A stretch of DNA of 64,000 nt from contig CAWZYM010000269.1 of assembly GCA_963966185.1 (NCBI GenBank), forward strand, positions 1 through 64,000, in the 5' to 3' direction. A program made the position numbers and the translations under genes. This DNA comes from Rhabditoides inermis. Lineage: Eukaryota > Nematoda > Chromadorea > Rhabditida > Rhabditidae. Under the pieces are notes generated by a model. That model saw only the letters and a list, made by a program, of their open reading frames with translations. It was not told the origin of the DNA and did no database searches. Positions 23,823 through 45,029 of this stretch are shown here, one piece after another (within the stretch, counting starts at the first letter, position 1; each line of letters opens with the position of its first letter).

Positions 23823-24102
23823 TTGCCAGCAACTAGAAATAAGCGAGACTTAAAAAAAACACGCAGTACAGTATACAACTGCCTGCGAATCATAACTCAT
23901 GTATTTTCAGCCAATCATTTGGGATTTTTGTCCACGCGCAGAGTTGTAGTGAAATTGATTTTATATCCTTTGACAGAAATCATCTTTCATCTACTAATAA
24001 ACTTTGACGGAGAAGCGCGGTGGCGTGTCGGAACGAGGTGGCTGGTTTTATTCATAGTGTGTGTGCGTTTTATTTGTTCGACTGCCCAAACAACTTTCTA
24101 TA

Positions 24103-24360
24103 ATAGGCTTGCACTCAGCTCAGAAAAATTTCGTTGAAAACTATTATCGTGAATTTTGAACATAGCGTATACAAAATGCAGTGCACAGCAGATTTGTTTT
24201 TGCACTTTCTGACGTAGTGGTAACGCTCTCGCTTTTAGCAAACAGCGGTTTGCGGGTTCGATCTTGGGTATCAACGCGAAATGTTCTGAAAATCAAAAAC
24301 ATCATCTATAGGATTACTGATCGTTGTCTCACAACCCCGATGTCTCTCGCCCGTTTGTTT
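24103..24360 (+). repeat. tRNA-derived SINE family 1, copy c
   Basis: The clearest copy: ATAGGCTTGCACTCAGCTC start, GTAGTGGTAACGCTCTCGC (box A) and GCGGGTTCGATCTTGGGTA (box B). The ends match the copies at 4963 and 10163. Confidence 0.75.
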
Positions 24361-25504
24361 TGATGCGTGACGCGCGCAACGCGCAACTGCCAAGCTACAC
24401 ACGTCCTAATACAAATTACCTAATAACCGTGTGTTATTTGTTAGAATATCACATTGTCAGACCTAAGTATGAGTATGACTCGTGAAACAATCAGCCATAT
24501 CTCGCTCTCTCCCGCTTGCCACTAAACGTTTTCACGACGACGACGATGCGCATCACGTAAGCCCCCCGCCCACTGCACTCTGCGCTGATTGGTCGACCGC
24601 TCGCCCCCACCCTTTGCTCACTCATGGCGGCTGGCTGTCCTAGCCATCGCCCCAGTTTTGGCTCAAAAACTGTGAGGTGGTGTGTGCATATAGTGTCGGG
24701 GAAGAAACAAGGGATTGTACTCGTCATGTTAGAAAACAGGAAAAGTCCGTGATGAATGTGGCATCGTTGAACTTTCGCCACTTTTCACGTTTTTTTGTTG
24801 GAAAAGTGGCTTGAATGTCCCACCTCCATTCTGACTTGCTTCTACACAGCTTGCTTCTACATTTTCAGGCACCAGCCAAGTGTGTAATAGCAAAGTATAG
24901 ATTTCTTGACGTTGAGATGGTATTTGTTGTATGTGTTCGTGTTTCACACATTTCCAGGATCCAGAGCGGTTGATGGGTCGTGCCGTTTTGCGCAACTGCT
25001 ATTGTCGATAGTAGCTGAGTAGGAGTGAGACGATCAACAGACGCCTCACTGTTTCATCATTGAGACTCTTTCAGTTCTTTTGTTTCTTCGAAACAACAGT
25101 GAAACCGCCATATACTTATTCAACACGGAAGAACCTTTTAAAGATGATACTGATATTGTGTCGGCGATGTTCAGAGTTTTCCATTGCCGTTATCGAGTTG
25201 TTTGATTTGATGTGAGTTAGTTCAGATTTTACGAAATCTGTTCTGCGTCACATACACCAGATTGTATCTGACTCGGAAAAAGGAACAAGAAACTACAATT
25301 GATCTCTAAACTCGAATGCGGAACATAGTTCTCAACGACGTTCCCATTCCTCTAGCAAGCAGTAAATAGACGCTCCACTTGGTCTGTAACAGAACACTCG
25401 CCAGAAGCCGCAAAAACGGGAACCACCACGTGCCTTATACTACTTTTGACACGTATTTGAAAGTGACACGCTCTGAACTGACACGGAAAAACTGACATGT
25501 CGCG

Positions 25505-26830
25505 TTAGCGACAGATGGCGACAAAAACTGACATGGATCGCAAGTAATCAGCACACCACTGTTGTTGTTGTTGTTGTCGTTGGCGTTGATTCCCCTTTCC
25601 TTCCGCCCACCGCCCCTTCCCCTTCCCCTCGCCTGTCAGCGCTGAAATGTAGACGTCATTTTGATTCGATTGACTCGAAACTTTACAAACGCACTGTTCT
25701 AAACACAGAAATGCGATTGCATGAAGTACGAACGCCAGGGAGATGTAGAGAAATCCGATGACGAGTCTACTCTTGCGCGAAGACTCCTTGCCTTGTTGCG
25801 CGAACATCGCCACACTACTCCTCGTAGTCGGCGTTTTCGAAACAACTGAACAGACAACTAATAAAAAAACAAAGGCAACTATAAAGAGCACTCACCCAGA
25901 ACGTTGGCCGAGTTGCGCTCCACTAACTTTGCGCCGCGAAACAAGCGATCTGCAATGGGGACGCTGGGAAAGTTCGACGTGCGCTCACGGAGTGTGTGGT
26001 GTGGACGGCGATGTAGGCGCGCGTGGCGGGCCGCGAGTAGTTCCACCACCACGCGTGGCTCTCCGCGTAGCACATCATGCCGCAGCAGGCTGTCATCAGG
26101 GGAGCGACCAGCGCGCACGCAACAGCGCCACGTAGTGGAAGTGACGACGCGTCAGCCGTCTGCCAAACGTCACACACACTATTTTGTAATTCTGTGTGTC
26201 GCAATGATTTAATTATATGATACGAAGCTGAAACAATCATCATCGTGGAAACGATTATAAACGACACAATTAGACCGCATGTTTCACTCATTCTTTTTTT
26301 CAGGTGATGAGACTACTTACACTTTCCCTGCATAGATCGATTTCTTTTCTGCCCTCATTAACACGCACCCATAACGATGAACTATACATGAAGTCGACGC
26401 ACCGAAACTTGAGTGGGAAGATACGAACACATACACGAACACGATGGCTCGCGTTGTGAGTGCGCCTGATTCCAGCGCTCAGTCAATCACTGACTCACTG
26501 CTCATCACTCACCACTCATCGCAAAGTGCAGGTGTAGCTTCTGAGCACCCCGTATGAAAGAACCACGATCCGTTCGATGATGCCAAACAGCACGAGAACC
26601 CCGCCGATGTCGTAAATGAGATACATCTGTATGGAAAGAGTTCGATAATCAGTTGTATGAGAGAAAAAGACAACAAGCCTTTGATAATGGGAAGTGTATC
26701 ATTGCAGCGAGTGTGGTTATGTTCAACATAAGTGCCAACACGTTCACAAATATAATTGCGAAAAACAGCATTGAGATTTTGAGACGGACGTTGACTGCGT
26801 GTCGTTCTGCTATTGCGACCTAAAAACTGT
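25505..26830 (-). CDS. putative multi-pass membrane protein, chemoreceptor-like (exons incomplete)
   Basis: Several minus-strand frames are strongly hydrophobic and follow acceptor-like sequences. They are SMLFFAIIFVNVLALMLNI near 26.75 kb, VLVLFGIIERIVVLSYG near 26.58 kb, GAVACALVAPLMTACCGMM near 26.1 kb and RLVIGFLYISLAFVLHAIAF near 25.73 kb. An IIER after a hydrophobic helix resembles the TM3 end of the sre-like gene at 12.7 kb. Splice phases could not be made to agree across all pieces, and no start was fixed. It may be a functional receptor read incorrectly, or a decayed one. The coordinates are the outer limits of the hydrophobic segments. Confidence 0.4.
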
Positions 26831-27246
26831 ATGACGAACAACATTGCGAAAATATAAGAAAAAGACACAGTGTTCGATTCATTGAACTCGCTTTCGCAAG
26901 CTGACTGTGAACGATGATTTGCTTATTCACGTTTTGTTATGTTTTTGCGTCATTCTGTTTTTAAAAGGTAAACGTGAGTTGTATTGTAGTCACTGTTCAG
27001 CTTTTCCGCGAAGAGCTCACAAGCAGTGTGCGATAAATCTTCACAGACGCGGCGATACGAAGAAAATGGAAAGGACATGTTCTCATTCCCCATTGTCTAG
27101 GTGTGTGTGTTGCATACGCTCGGAAAACCGGAACCCGCCACTCTTGCTCACTTGACACAAAAAGCATTATCGGTCAGTCGCATGCAAGGTTACTTACAAG
27201 AGTCACCCGTAGACAGTGATTCATTGTGCGCCACCGTGAGGTGAGC

Positions 27247-27247
27247 G

Positions 27248-27291
<44 letters not shown>

Positions 27292-27325
27292 GGGGAGAGA
27301 GAGAGAGAAATAGAGAGAGACAGAG
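27247..27325. repeat. (GA)n microsatellite
   Basis: GA dinucleotide run with a short GGGGGG interruption, lying about 100 bases upstream of the start codon of the small secreted protein gene. Confidence 0.95.
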
Positions 27326-27418
27326 TGCGAGAGGCCAAAACCAGCCGGGCGCTGCCGCGAGAGCGGTCATAAGCAGTCGAGTAGCAGCAGTCACTATACT
27401 CACTACTTTCGAATTGCA

Positions 27419-28237
27419 ATGAGAACGTGTCTGCTCCTCGCTCTTCCACTTGCCCTCGCTTTCTCGGCGCCTGTTGATGTGAGTTGGATAGTGCATGATT
27501 CCGTAGTGTTACATAGTGTCACTTCAAGTCCATCGTGTTTCATAGTGCACTTGCAGCCTTTGTCATCGGACAAGCAAATCGGCCTGCACACCAACTTCCT
27601 GAAAGACGCGAGCGAAGTGTGCGATGTCTACGACGAAGCCGTCTATTGCAAGCAGGTATGCTTGTTTTCTTGTTTCCTTTTTGTTATATTTGTTCGATTG
27701 TTTTTTAATAGCGTGTGCCAGATGTTCATAATGTATCATAAGTCGTGTGCTGATGTGTCTTTGTTTGTCGTGCATAAGCGACCTGATAGCTGGTCTGATC
27801 TCCATATCGTAATTTTCATAGTTTCCCATTTTCAAAAGCAATCCGGAAAAGTGAAACACATATGCTGTCAAAAACGATTGACTCAAAATCTCCAGCCGTC
27901 AAAAACGATTGACTTCAGGTGGTGATCGACAGCCAGCAGAACGTGGTGGCCGAGTCGCATCGCTGCGCCTGTCCCGACGGATACAAGTGCCCGGCCGATC
28001 CCAACGACACCCCGATGTACACACAGTCAGTCTCCCTCTTTCACCTCTTTCAGTTCACTTCACCACTTCTTTCACTTTTCACTCTTTCACTTTCACTTTC
28101 ACTTTCACTCTTTCACTATCTCATCCTCGTTTATAATCGTTCCACTTTTTGTTTTCACTTCCTCACTTTTCAGGTGTGACTACAGCGACTCGCATCGCTG
28201 GTATCGCTGTCAGCTGCGGTGCGTGCCCACCGACTGA
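27419..28237 (+). CDS. small secreted cysteine-rich protein, 109 aa
   Basis: Four exons join in phase: 27419-27478, 27557-27655, 27919-28025, 28174-28237. The first exon is a clean signal peptide (MRTCLLLALPLALAFSAPVD). The mature part is hydrophilic with eight cysteines, in the pattern C-x8-C, then C-x-C-x5-C, then C-x10-C-x3-C. Distinct segments are DKQIGLHTNF, RCACPDGYKC and RWYRCQLRC. I do not recognise the family. The layout fits an extracellular disulfide-bonded protein, and the CACPDGYKC piece is vaguely EGF- or growth-blocking-peptide-like, but that is only a resemblance. The gene runs towards the repeat-protein gene that ends at 28556 on the other strand (convergent). Confidence 0.75.
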
Positions 28238-28555
28238 TCCACGACGACGGGGCGCACGTCTACTGGGATTCATTCGATACGGGAACAGCATAGCCGCCGA
28301 TAGCCGATTGTACAGCACCGAAGTGTATAAAGACGCCCTATCCCAACGCAAGCTCGTTTATTCGGAACAAAAATGCATCACTGTAATCATCGGAAAGCTC
28401 GAGAGAGAGTGTACGCCGACGCCGGAATTTCTAACAAAATCACTAGAGACGCGGGCTGTAAACGGGGAGGTGGGGAGTGGGGGGGCTGTAACAGGGGATC
28501 GGAGTCAAAGAAGGGGGAGGGCCTTAAGAGGGTGACTGAGCGGCTGTGAAGTCGT
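28238..28555. other. convergent 3' region
   Basis: Roughly 320 bases between two converging genes. G-rich (GGGGAGGTGGGGAGTGGGGG near 28460) but with no recognised feature. Confidence 0.4.
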
Positions 28556-31500
28556 TTAAAGAGTGACGGCGACCTCGCTGGGCGGCTCAGTGTAATCCGA
28601 GAACGACTGAGCAGTGTGCTCCGCGGGATAGTCTGAAAAACACAAAATGTTGGTTCAGAGCCGTTTGTTTCAGCTTCAGGCCCTGCGAGGTCCGAAGAAG
28701 GGCAGTCGCACAGGTAGAAAACCTACAAGGCAACCTTCGCGCCCAGCTAGCCTCCTCTCGCCAAGCCGCCCATCGGAGAATGGATTAGGCATCTCATCAT
28801 CCCGCTCGCTGGAGTCCGCGCAGTGTGCTATATACCCCGACCGCGCGTAGCGAGTGAAGCGCGCCGGGTTTACACTTTTTTCGCGAGAGAGCGAGAGCAC
28901 GCGCGCAGTGAGATCAATTCGATACCAAAGCTGCTACCCGCTGTGACAGTGCGTAATACAATACACTATCATAACCTACAGTATCCTACAAAAAAATCGT
29001 AATCTGCAGTATCTGACCGTTCTGTTCGACGCGGAAGCATTCGGGAGGCGGCGTGCGCTCAGCGTAATACTCAGCCAGCGAGTGCTGCGAGACGGCTGAA
29101 AACGGTTCTAATGACAACTAGCCGGATGCAACGTACCAACTACAGTAAGCGTTTTTCGTGTCACCGTAAGCCCATCTACCGTACCCCACGCACCCGTCTG
29201 AAGGAGGTAGCCATCTTCGTCGAAGACGACCGGCGTGGGAATGTAGTCGTCGAGCATGAGCAGACACTCGATCGAGTCGCGCACCATCGGCGCGTCTGGG
29301 GTACGGTACATCATAAACGGGTTACTGTAGCTTACAAACCGGGCGTGTAGAGACGGATGGGGAATGTGAACGGCTCGACGCCAGTCGCCACCGATAGCTG
29401 CGAGAGAGACTTGTGAACCGAGAGGTCGGACAGATCTGCAATACGCCAATTCAGTATAGCGCCGCAGTATACAGTACATTATCATTGACACACAATGTAT
29501 TTCTTACCGGATATCTCGACGTGCGTCTCGGACGCGGGCTCTTCGTAGATGCTCACACTACCCTCGCACGCCGTCGACACAATGGAGGACATAGTGACCG
29601 GCTGGGGAGAGTGCGCGACCGGAGTGTTGCCTGAGACATCGTAGTCGTATTACAGTACTCCGTAGTTCCATTACAGTACTCTTTAGTCAAATTACAGTAC
29701 TCCGTACCATGATGAAACGAGTGATAGTAGTGCTCGGGCGCTTCATACGGGCGCGCCGACAGAGCAGTGTCGACGTCAGTTTCCGGGCGGGCTGGAATCG
29801 ATCAATAATCACTCGATAACCAATCGATAATCGATAAGAAATAGAGAAGCGATCATCAAAATCGCACCGGGAAACTCGACGCTGGCGTGCGAGGCGGGCA
29901 TCTCATAGAGCGAGAACATAGGCTCTGTGCGAACGTACACTTGGTTCAACTCGAGTTCTAGGAGTACGGTAAGTACAGTAACCTATACAGTAACTTACCA
30001 CTATCCTCGCCGTAGCCATAGTAGAAGCGCGGCTCGTCGCTCATCGACACATTCGTCTCCGAGATGAGCTGGCCGTCCTCGAAGTCGCCAGCAACTAGAC
30101 GATACGGTAGATACAGTAACAACTACCGGCTACCGTACCCTTGTAGTTAATGGTGGCGAGGCGTCCGATGTCGGTGAGGGAGACGTTGGTCTCGGATGGC
30201 TGGGCGGAGACGTCGGAGTAGGAGGCGGCAGTGAAAGCGTCCGTCTCCGAGCAGTCGACGCCATAGAAGAAGCGCGGCTGCTCCGCCATCGACACATTTG
30301 TCTCCGAGATGAGCGCAGCATTCACGTCATCTCCCGCCACTGCAATGTTACACGATCGATCTAATACATTATAGTATTGTTATTATCTGTAACCATTTCA
30401 CTGTCAATCCTATACCTTTGTAGTTGATAGTGGCGAGTCGTCCGATGCCGGACATGCTGACCACTGTCTCTCCGTCGTTCACTGACAGGTCCGAGTAGGA
30501 GGCGGCAGTCTGCGCCTCGGTCTCGCTGTCGTCCACTCCATAGAAGAAGCGCGGCTCGTCGCGCATCGACACATCAGTTTCCGAGATCAGCGCAGCATCA
30601 GCGTCGTCACCGGGCACTGGAACGTATGGTGTGCATGAAGCAGGTAAAGATCCTCCCGAGTCGATATACTCTGCGGAAGTGTCGAAGGAAGACTTTGGCT
30701 ATGGTGTAGTTAAAGTGCCAAACGATTTTCCAACAACAACTCTGGTAGCAGTAATGCGCCCTTGGGTGGCCTACCCTGCGTGTTAATCGCAACAGACTTA
30801 TTCAGATCAATTAAACACTTTGGTGGTAAAATCCCTGGAGTGCGTATCGAACCGTATCGAGTATAGCGAACATCGCCAATCACTACACTACGCAGCGCTC
30901 CGAATGAAACAGCATGCAACGCACGTTTGTAGTTGATAGTGGCTAGTCGTCCAATGCCGGACATGCTGACGACGGTCTCTCCATCGTTGAGGGAGAGGTC
31001 TGAGTAGGACTGTGCCGTCTGCGCCTCCGTCTCCGAAGCATCCACTCCGAAGAAGTAGCGAGCCTGATCCCTCATAGACACGTTCGTCTCCGATATCAGA
31101 TTCGCATCCGCGTCGTCGCCGGGTACTGTAATCTACCGTAATCCGAGGTCAGTCTACCATATCGCCACCCTTGTAGTTGAGTGTGGCGAGGCGTCCGATG
31201 TCGGACATGCTGACAACAGTGGTGTTGTCCTGCACGGAAAGATCCGAGTAGGCAGACACGGCAGTTTGCGCATCGGTCTCTTCATCGACTGAAATTCACA
31301 ATACAGTATACGCGGTACGGTACCGTCGGTAAAGTGCGTACACATACCGACGCCATAGAAGTAGCGCGGCTGATCGTGCATCGACACGTTTGTCTCGGAA
31401 ATCAACCTCGCATCCTCGTCGTCGCCCTCCACTGAAATTCACCTTACAGTAATCATTCACCTTACAATAACCGTGATTACAGTAACAAGACTAGTTTTGT

Positions 31501-32235
31501 ACTCACTCTTGTAGTTGATCGTCGCCAGTCGGCCGATCTCGCTCATGCTGACCACAGTCTCCCGCTCGTGCAGCGACAGGTCAGAGTACGCCGACACCGC
31601 AGTCGCCACGTCCGCAGATTCCGCGTTCACTGCAAGCATCTGCGTCATGACGCAAGCGCAACTATCACGCACCGCAGTCGTAGTGCCGCGGTCGGTCGCT
31701 GGCTGAGACGAGTGTCTCGGAGGGCGCGGCGTACTCCGAGTAGGCAGACACGGCCGTGGCCACATCGTGCGACTCACTCGCCAACTGACGCTGACCGAGA
31801 GTGTCCAGCGATTGCGCCGACACCGCAGTGTACGCGTCCAGGTCGGCGACTGAACGGTACAGTCAGCTAGGTATACGGTAGCTACAGTACGTCCGACGTC
31901 GGGAAAGACGCGCGGTCCGGCGGCCATAGAGACGTCCGCCTCCGAGTCGGGCAGCGAGTAGTTGGAGCCGGAGAGAAGAGAGGAGAGGTCTGCAGGGGTA
32001 CGGTAAGAGAAGTACTGTATATGTCACGCACACTCACCCGAAAAGTCGCTCTGCAGGTACATCATCTTCTGCGTGTCGGACAGCGTGCCGATGCGGCGCA
32101 GCGAGTCTACTGAAATGTGAGGACGAGGTTGGAGTGACTAGCAGGGCCAGAAGACTCGGACGCACGTTCGCATTCGGAGGAGGAGGGGCAGGTGACGAGC
32201 CCGTCGTCGATGGCGACCTCGTCGCGCTCGTCCAT
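28556..32235 (-). CDS. repeat protein of about 730 aa with exon-encoded ~67-residue repeats; family not recognised
   Basis: About 18 short exons run from the ATG at 32235 (start MDERDEVAIDDGLVTCP) to the stop at 28556 (end PPSEVAVTL). The core is a tandem repeat; most units are one exon of about 200 bases near 31.13-30.93, 30.62-30.42 and 30.34-30.14 kb, others split in two. The unit reads about PGDDADAxLISETNVSM, then PRFFYGVDxSETEAQTA, SYSDLS, GETVVSMS and GIGRLATINYK. IGRLATxNYK occurs five times (near 31.51, 31.18, 30.94, 30.43, 30.15 kb). A sub-motif ETxVSM recurs inside each unit. There is no signal peptide or membrane helix, and the protein is acidic and Ser/Thr-rich, so it is probably cytoplasmic. 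The C-terminal third (RTEPMFSLYEMPASH, DSIECLLMLDDYIPTP) is non-repetitive. Introns are mostly 40-100 bases. Exon ends not given are approximate. Confidence 0.75.
28790..28885. repeat. dispersed TATATACCCCG element, copy a
   Basis: TATATACCCCGACCGCGCG is followed by GCGCGCCGGGTTTACACTTT. The same order recurs at 55455-55510. It is in an intron of the repeat-protein gene. Confidence 0.6.
29635..29712. repeat. intronic minisatellite, unit about 22 bp
   Basis: Three units built on ATTACAGTACTCCGTAGT, in an intron of the repeat-protein gene. TACAGTA/TACGGTA words are common in the other introns of this gene too. Confidence 0.75.
30627..30899 (-). repeat. old copy of tRNA-derived SINE family 2
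   Basis: Shares with 46060-46345 the words CCAACGATTTTCC (here slightly changed), GGGTGGCCTACCCTGCG and the tail GAGTATAGCGAACATCGC, AATCACTACACTACGC. It is diverged, so older. It lies in an intron between two repeat exons. Confidence 0.7.
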
Positions 32236-33127
32236 CTAGTGAGAGAGTGGGGAGGGGGGACGAGTGAATGGCGCGCCGCCGCCCGCGCACCCGCTTATCA
32301 ACCGAGTGAGAGCCATGCAAATGACATCTCCGAGAGCGAGTCAAAGCGAGAGCCGATTCGCATGACTGATGTAGCGCGATGAACCGCAGAGAGCAGTGAT
32401 TGCAAACTCGCTTTTTTGTTGTTTTTTCACCATCTCTCTTCATCTCAGTTTTTTTCAGTTAATAGAGTACAAAAACAGAACATCATAGTGGTAATTAATT
32501 TTTCCTGCAATATTGTCTATACAATGAAATCTGGATGTTTTCGGATTACAGCTCATGTGCACGTGAATTGCCCGTTGTTTCACAAACACACATAAAACGT
32601 GCATCAATTTGATCGGACTGCCGAATTTCGCCACAGCACTGCATGTCTTATCTCTGTGACGACTGAACTCTACGGAGTGCGTTCATTCTTATCTTTCCGT
32701 GCCGGTTCTAAATCACTACATGCGCACTTGTGGCACACCGTCTGGCACTCGCGCAGGCGATTTCTCGCCACTCCCACTCCTCCACTATCAGTTGTTTTCC
32801 GTTATAATCCGCTTTCGGTGGTCTTTCCGCCTTTCTCGTCGCTCTCACTATCAACACCCACACACAAACTGCGTCTACTAGGTCCAGCGAGTAGTTCCCC
32901 GCCAATCGAAAGCCGACTTTCTCCGGTAGCGCGCACACATATCACTGATTGTCAATGCGTATCTGTCTTCCGTTGCAAGCCGTCATTTATCAGTGGCGGC
33001 AGGAGGGTTGGGTGAATTTGCGACCCGCTGCCGGCTTTCACAGATCACTGAATGCGTTGCGTGTTGTGAATATGTGTCCGCGACAACATATTCGAGTCAG
33101 CAAACGCTTTTCAGCGGCGTCGCGTCG
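32236..33127. promoter_or_regulatory. divergent intergenic region between repeat protein and receptor
   Basis: About 890 bases between two diverging start codons. It must contain both promoters. No specific motif is claimed. Confidence 0.45.
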
Positions 33128-41863
<8,736 letters not shown>

Positions 41864-42333
41864 TCGTACTATCTGCAGCCATTCCGCCAGTTCCTCTCGT
41901 CTTTCACTGTTGTACATAGTCTTGTCGTAAAAAGATTGAGAGTAAATGGCGTTTTGAAAACAGTTCACATCTCCGAAAACAGTTAGCATGACTTTTTTTC
42001 TGTTCTCACGTGGAATTTTGTGTATTTGAAACACCTCGAAAATGAAATGGCTGAGAAATTATTATTATTCGCACGAAATACTTTTCTTGCAATGATGTCT
42101 GTTCGAGCCAAGACATTCCGACCATGAGAAAACGGAGAGTGCGCATCACATTTCACCACGCTCGGCATATGATTCAGAGGAATGTCCGTATTATAGAGTA
42201 ATGCCAGAGAACTTTGACTTTCATGCTTTCATCTCGAGAACCGCTGAAGTAGTTCTCTTCACTTCGTTTCGAAAAAGGTCTATCAAAAGGTAAGTACTAT
42301 CTGACTGCGGGAAGCCGTCCGACAACCACGCCA
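41864..42333. other. intergenic, nothing recognised
   Basis: Short gap between the receptor gene and the str-like gene on the same strand. I saw no exon or repeat. Confidence 0.45.
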
Positions 42334-44689
42334 ATGAACGGCTCGTCGTCGTTTCTCCCAACCCCGCTCTTCATCGAAGTCGTTGACGAACTGGGAAATG
42401 TCTGCTCTCTTCTGTCACTCGTTTTCAATGGTGAGCGTTTCTGTCACTCAATAGTTAATCGTACTGTGCGTATACAACCTCTTTCAAGCAAAAACGCTCT
42501 GTGGAACAGTTTGCGAACGAAAATTTATTTTGACAAATATTTTTTTTAATATTTTTTTTAAACAAATTGATAGTAAAAAAGGAAAAAAAACTCTCTCTTC
42601 CGCTCGGCTGGTGCCAACTGGCAGACAAACTTGTGTATTTAATGAAATCAAGTTGAACTCATCACACCACATGCACAAGGATGCTTCACACATCGTGTTT
42701 GGACGTGCTGACTGATCGAGCTGTTGAGGTATCCTCGTTCTGTGCGTGTTTCTCGCTTCGACACGACTCGATCACTACAAGTATTTCATACTCATCTTCG
42801 CCATCACCGACATTGTGTTCAGTGCCTGTCAGATGTGGATCAAACCGGTGAGCTCACACTTTCAGTGTCTTTTATTATGATTTATATGTAACATGAACAC
42901 AAGAAGAAGTTTTTTCACTGTTAAACATAAATCACATGTCACATCCTGATGAGGTTATTTGCTCTGAATCACTTCAAAGGATAGATGGTAGACAATTCGA
43001 AGCAAAAAAAACATCACTGTAGTGCCGTAATCTGGCCGCAGACTCCGGCCAAGGCAAATAGCGTTTCTAGATTCTAGAACTCGCAGTTGCTCGTTTCAGG
43101 TGGTGGTGAACACTGGGGAAATGACGATCTGGCTGTTCGCGTGCCCCTTCTCGCCGCTCTTCAAGACACTCTCCTCCATCTACATCGCCTCCTTCATCGT
43201 CTGCCTATTCGCCCTGGCCGTTCACTTCACGTACAGATACATTGCGCTGTGCAAGTGAGTGCGTGCTGCTGTGCTGCTCATCGTCCCAATCAGGCCCTAC
43301 TACATGTTTCTGTTCGTGGAAATGCCGTTCAACCTACTCATCGCGTCGCTCGGACTACTCACCGCCGGTGGGTGGCACCTATTTCTATTGAGAATCGAGA
43401 GGATAGACAAGTACACACGGCATACTCCACTGAAATGTCGCGGTCTTTTATAATAACACAGAGAAGTTATGAATGAACCAGTGGTCGAAGTAAAGATCTA
43501 CGCATTTCCGGAAAAGACACGGCTGATTTCTTCGCCCCAAAAATGTTGTAACTAACTGATTGAACATGCGTTTCAGGCCTCTACTCGTTTCTCGGATCGG
43601 CGCTGTGGAGCGGTAGGGAGTACGTGATTCGTCGGTACAACGACGCGATAAGCAGAGAAATGGGCATGGATATGAATGAGCTGCTTTTCTACAGCTGTTT
43701 CGTGTGGGAGGCAAGCAATGAGTATCATAACTTATGATCAACAAGCTAGGCACATATTAGTAGATAAAACAAATAACAGACATCGCTCAGAAACAGGCTA
43801 CCATTTCTTTGATTTCAGAAGGAAGTGGACGGCTCGTGGCGCCTGAACAGATCTCTGATCGTCTCGCTCGTCGGACTCTGTGCCATCCTCATCACTATGT
43901 CCACAGTAAGCGGTGTTTATTGCTCACGTGACAAAAATCAGTGTGCACAAGCAGGCAAAATAGTTTGAGACCGACGTGCGAAGCGTAATCGTTTCTATTC
44001 AAAAGAATGTTCTGTCTGTCAAAACTGCACTCAAATTCTCAAATTAACATTGTCGAGAGCCGGATCGGAAATAGTATGTACACAAAACGTATGTGGGAAA
44101 TAAAAACTGTTTCTTGTTCATTGTTCAAACAGTTTTTTTTTTTGTTTCATCTGCATGTGGTTGAGGTGGTGTTCACGTCGTGCTGGCTGACGATGCGCGA
44201 GTTCGACGAGGGCCGCGTGAGCTACGCGCGACGCGTTCACTACCGACTATTCCAGATGCTCACCGTACAGGTACACTGCTCAATAAAGACAAGCAATACT
44301 GCGTAACAGCGTAACACACATGTTATGAAAAAAAGTACAACAGAGAAGCTAGATACACAACGGAATCCTGTTGCGACTCTTACACTTGCAATCCTACATC
44401 AATGGTTGAGATCATGAAAGCGAGTTGAATTATCATTCACCTTTTTTTTCAGACTGTCGTCTCGGTTGTGTCCGCCTTCTTCCCTCTCCTCGTCGTTCTC
44501 ATCGCGCCCTTTTTCCACTTCAACCTCGGTCCCCTCACGGCTCTCACTTCCCTGTCTGTCACCCTCCACCCCACACTTGATCCACTCATCATCGTCTACT
44601 TCATCAAAGACTTCCGACGGTTCGTCACGTGCCGGCACTCATCGCGCACCAGAAACCACGCAGTCGCTAGCGTCACGTATGGCATCTAG
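42334..44689 (+). CDS. str-like serpentine chemoreceptor (7TM GPCR), 335 aa, complete
   Basis: Eight exons join in phase: 42334-42430, 42729-42847, 43100-43254, 43294-43367, 43577-43710, 43819-43905, 44166-44270, 44453-44689. Landmarks of the Str/Srj/Srh superfamily are HYKYFILIFAITDIVFS (TM2), HFTYRYIALCKPYYMF (TM3 end and loop), RRVHYRLFQMLTVQTVV (the QLF..L..Q motif before TM6), APFFHFN, and LHPTLDPLIIVYFIKDFRR (the YP..DP signature of TM7). Length is normal for the family. The intron after 43710 uses a GC donor (GAG/GCAAGC), and every other junction is GT-AG. In C. elegans such receptors act in chemosensory neurons; ODR-10 is the best-known member. No defects are seen. Confidence 0.9.
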
Positions 44690-45029
44690 ACTGATAAGCC
44701 AGTTGTTTACTGACGATTTTTGACTAGTTGCTTTTTTCAACTGATATAATTGTAAGAAATGTACTATGTACAACCTGAATTATGAATCTGAGTGGAAAGT
44801 AGGAATTACCGGTTCTAGATTACCAGCATTCGTGTCTTCGTGTCCACCCAGTTCTGTTGTGTTTTGTCCAATTAAACACACAAAACAGTTTTTATACAGA
44901 TGAAAAATATTGTCTAGGTTTGAAATTCTTGAAATCGAAAGCAGTAATCTCTAAATCAAACTGCCAAGTATGCACATGATGTTTTTTTCAATCCGACTGC
45001 TCATCCAAAAAAGAAGTTATTTCTGTTTT

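Larger units (their letters stand above)
23554..25500. other. intergenic: 3' UTR, tRNA-like remnant, SINE
   Basis: Holds the transposase gene's AATAAA (23678), a tRNA-like remnant (23738-23822), a SINE-1 copy (24103-24360) and a GC-rich patch near 24.54-24.66 kb with no recognised role. No convincing exons were seen. Confidence 0.5.
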
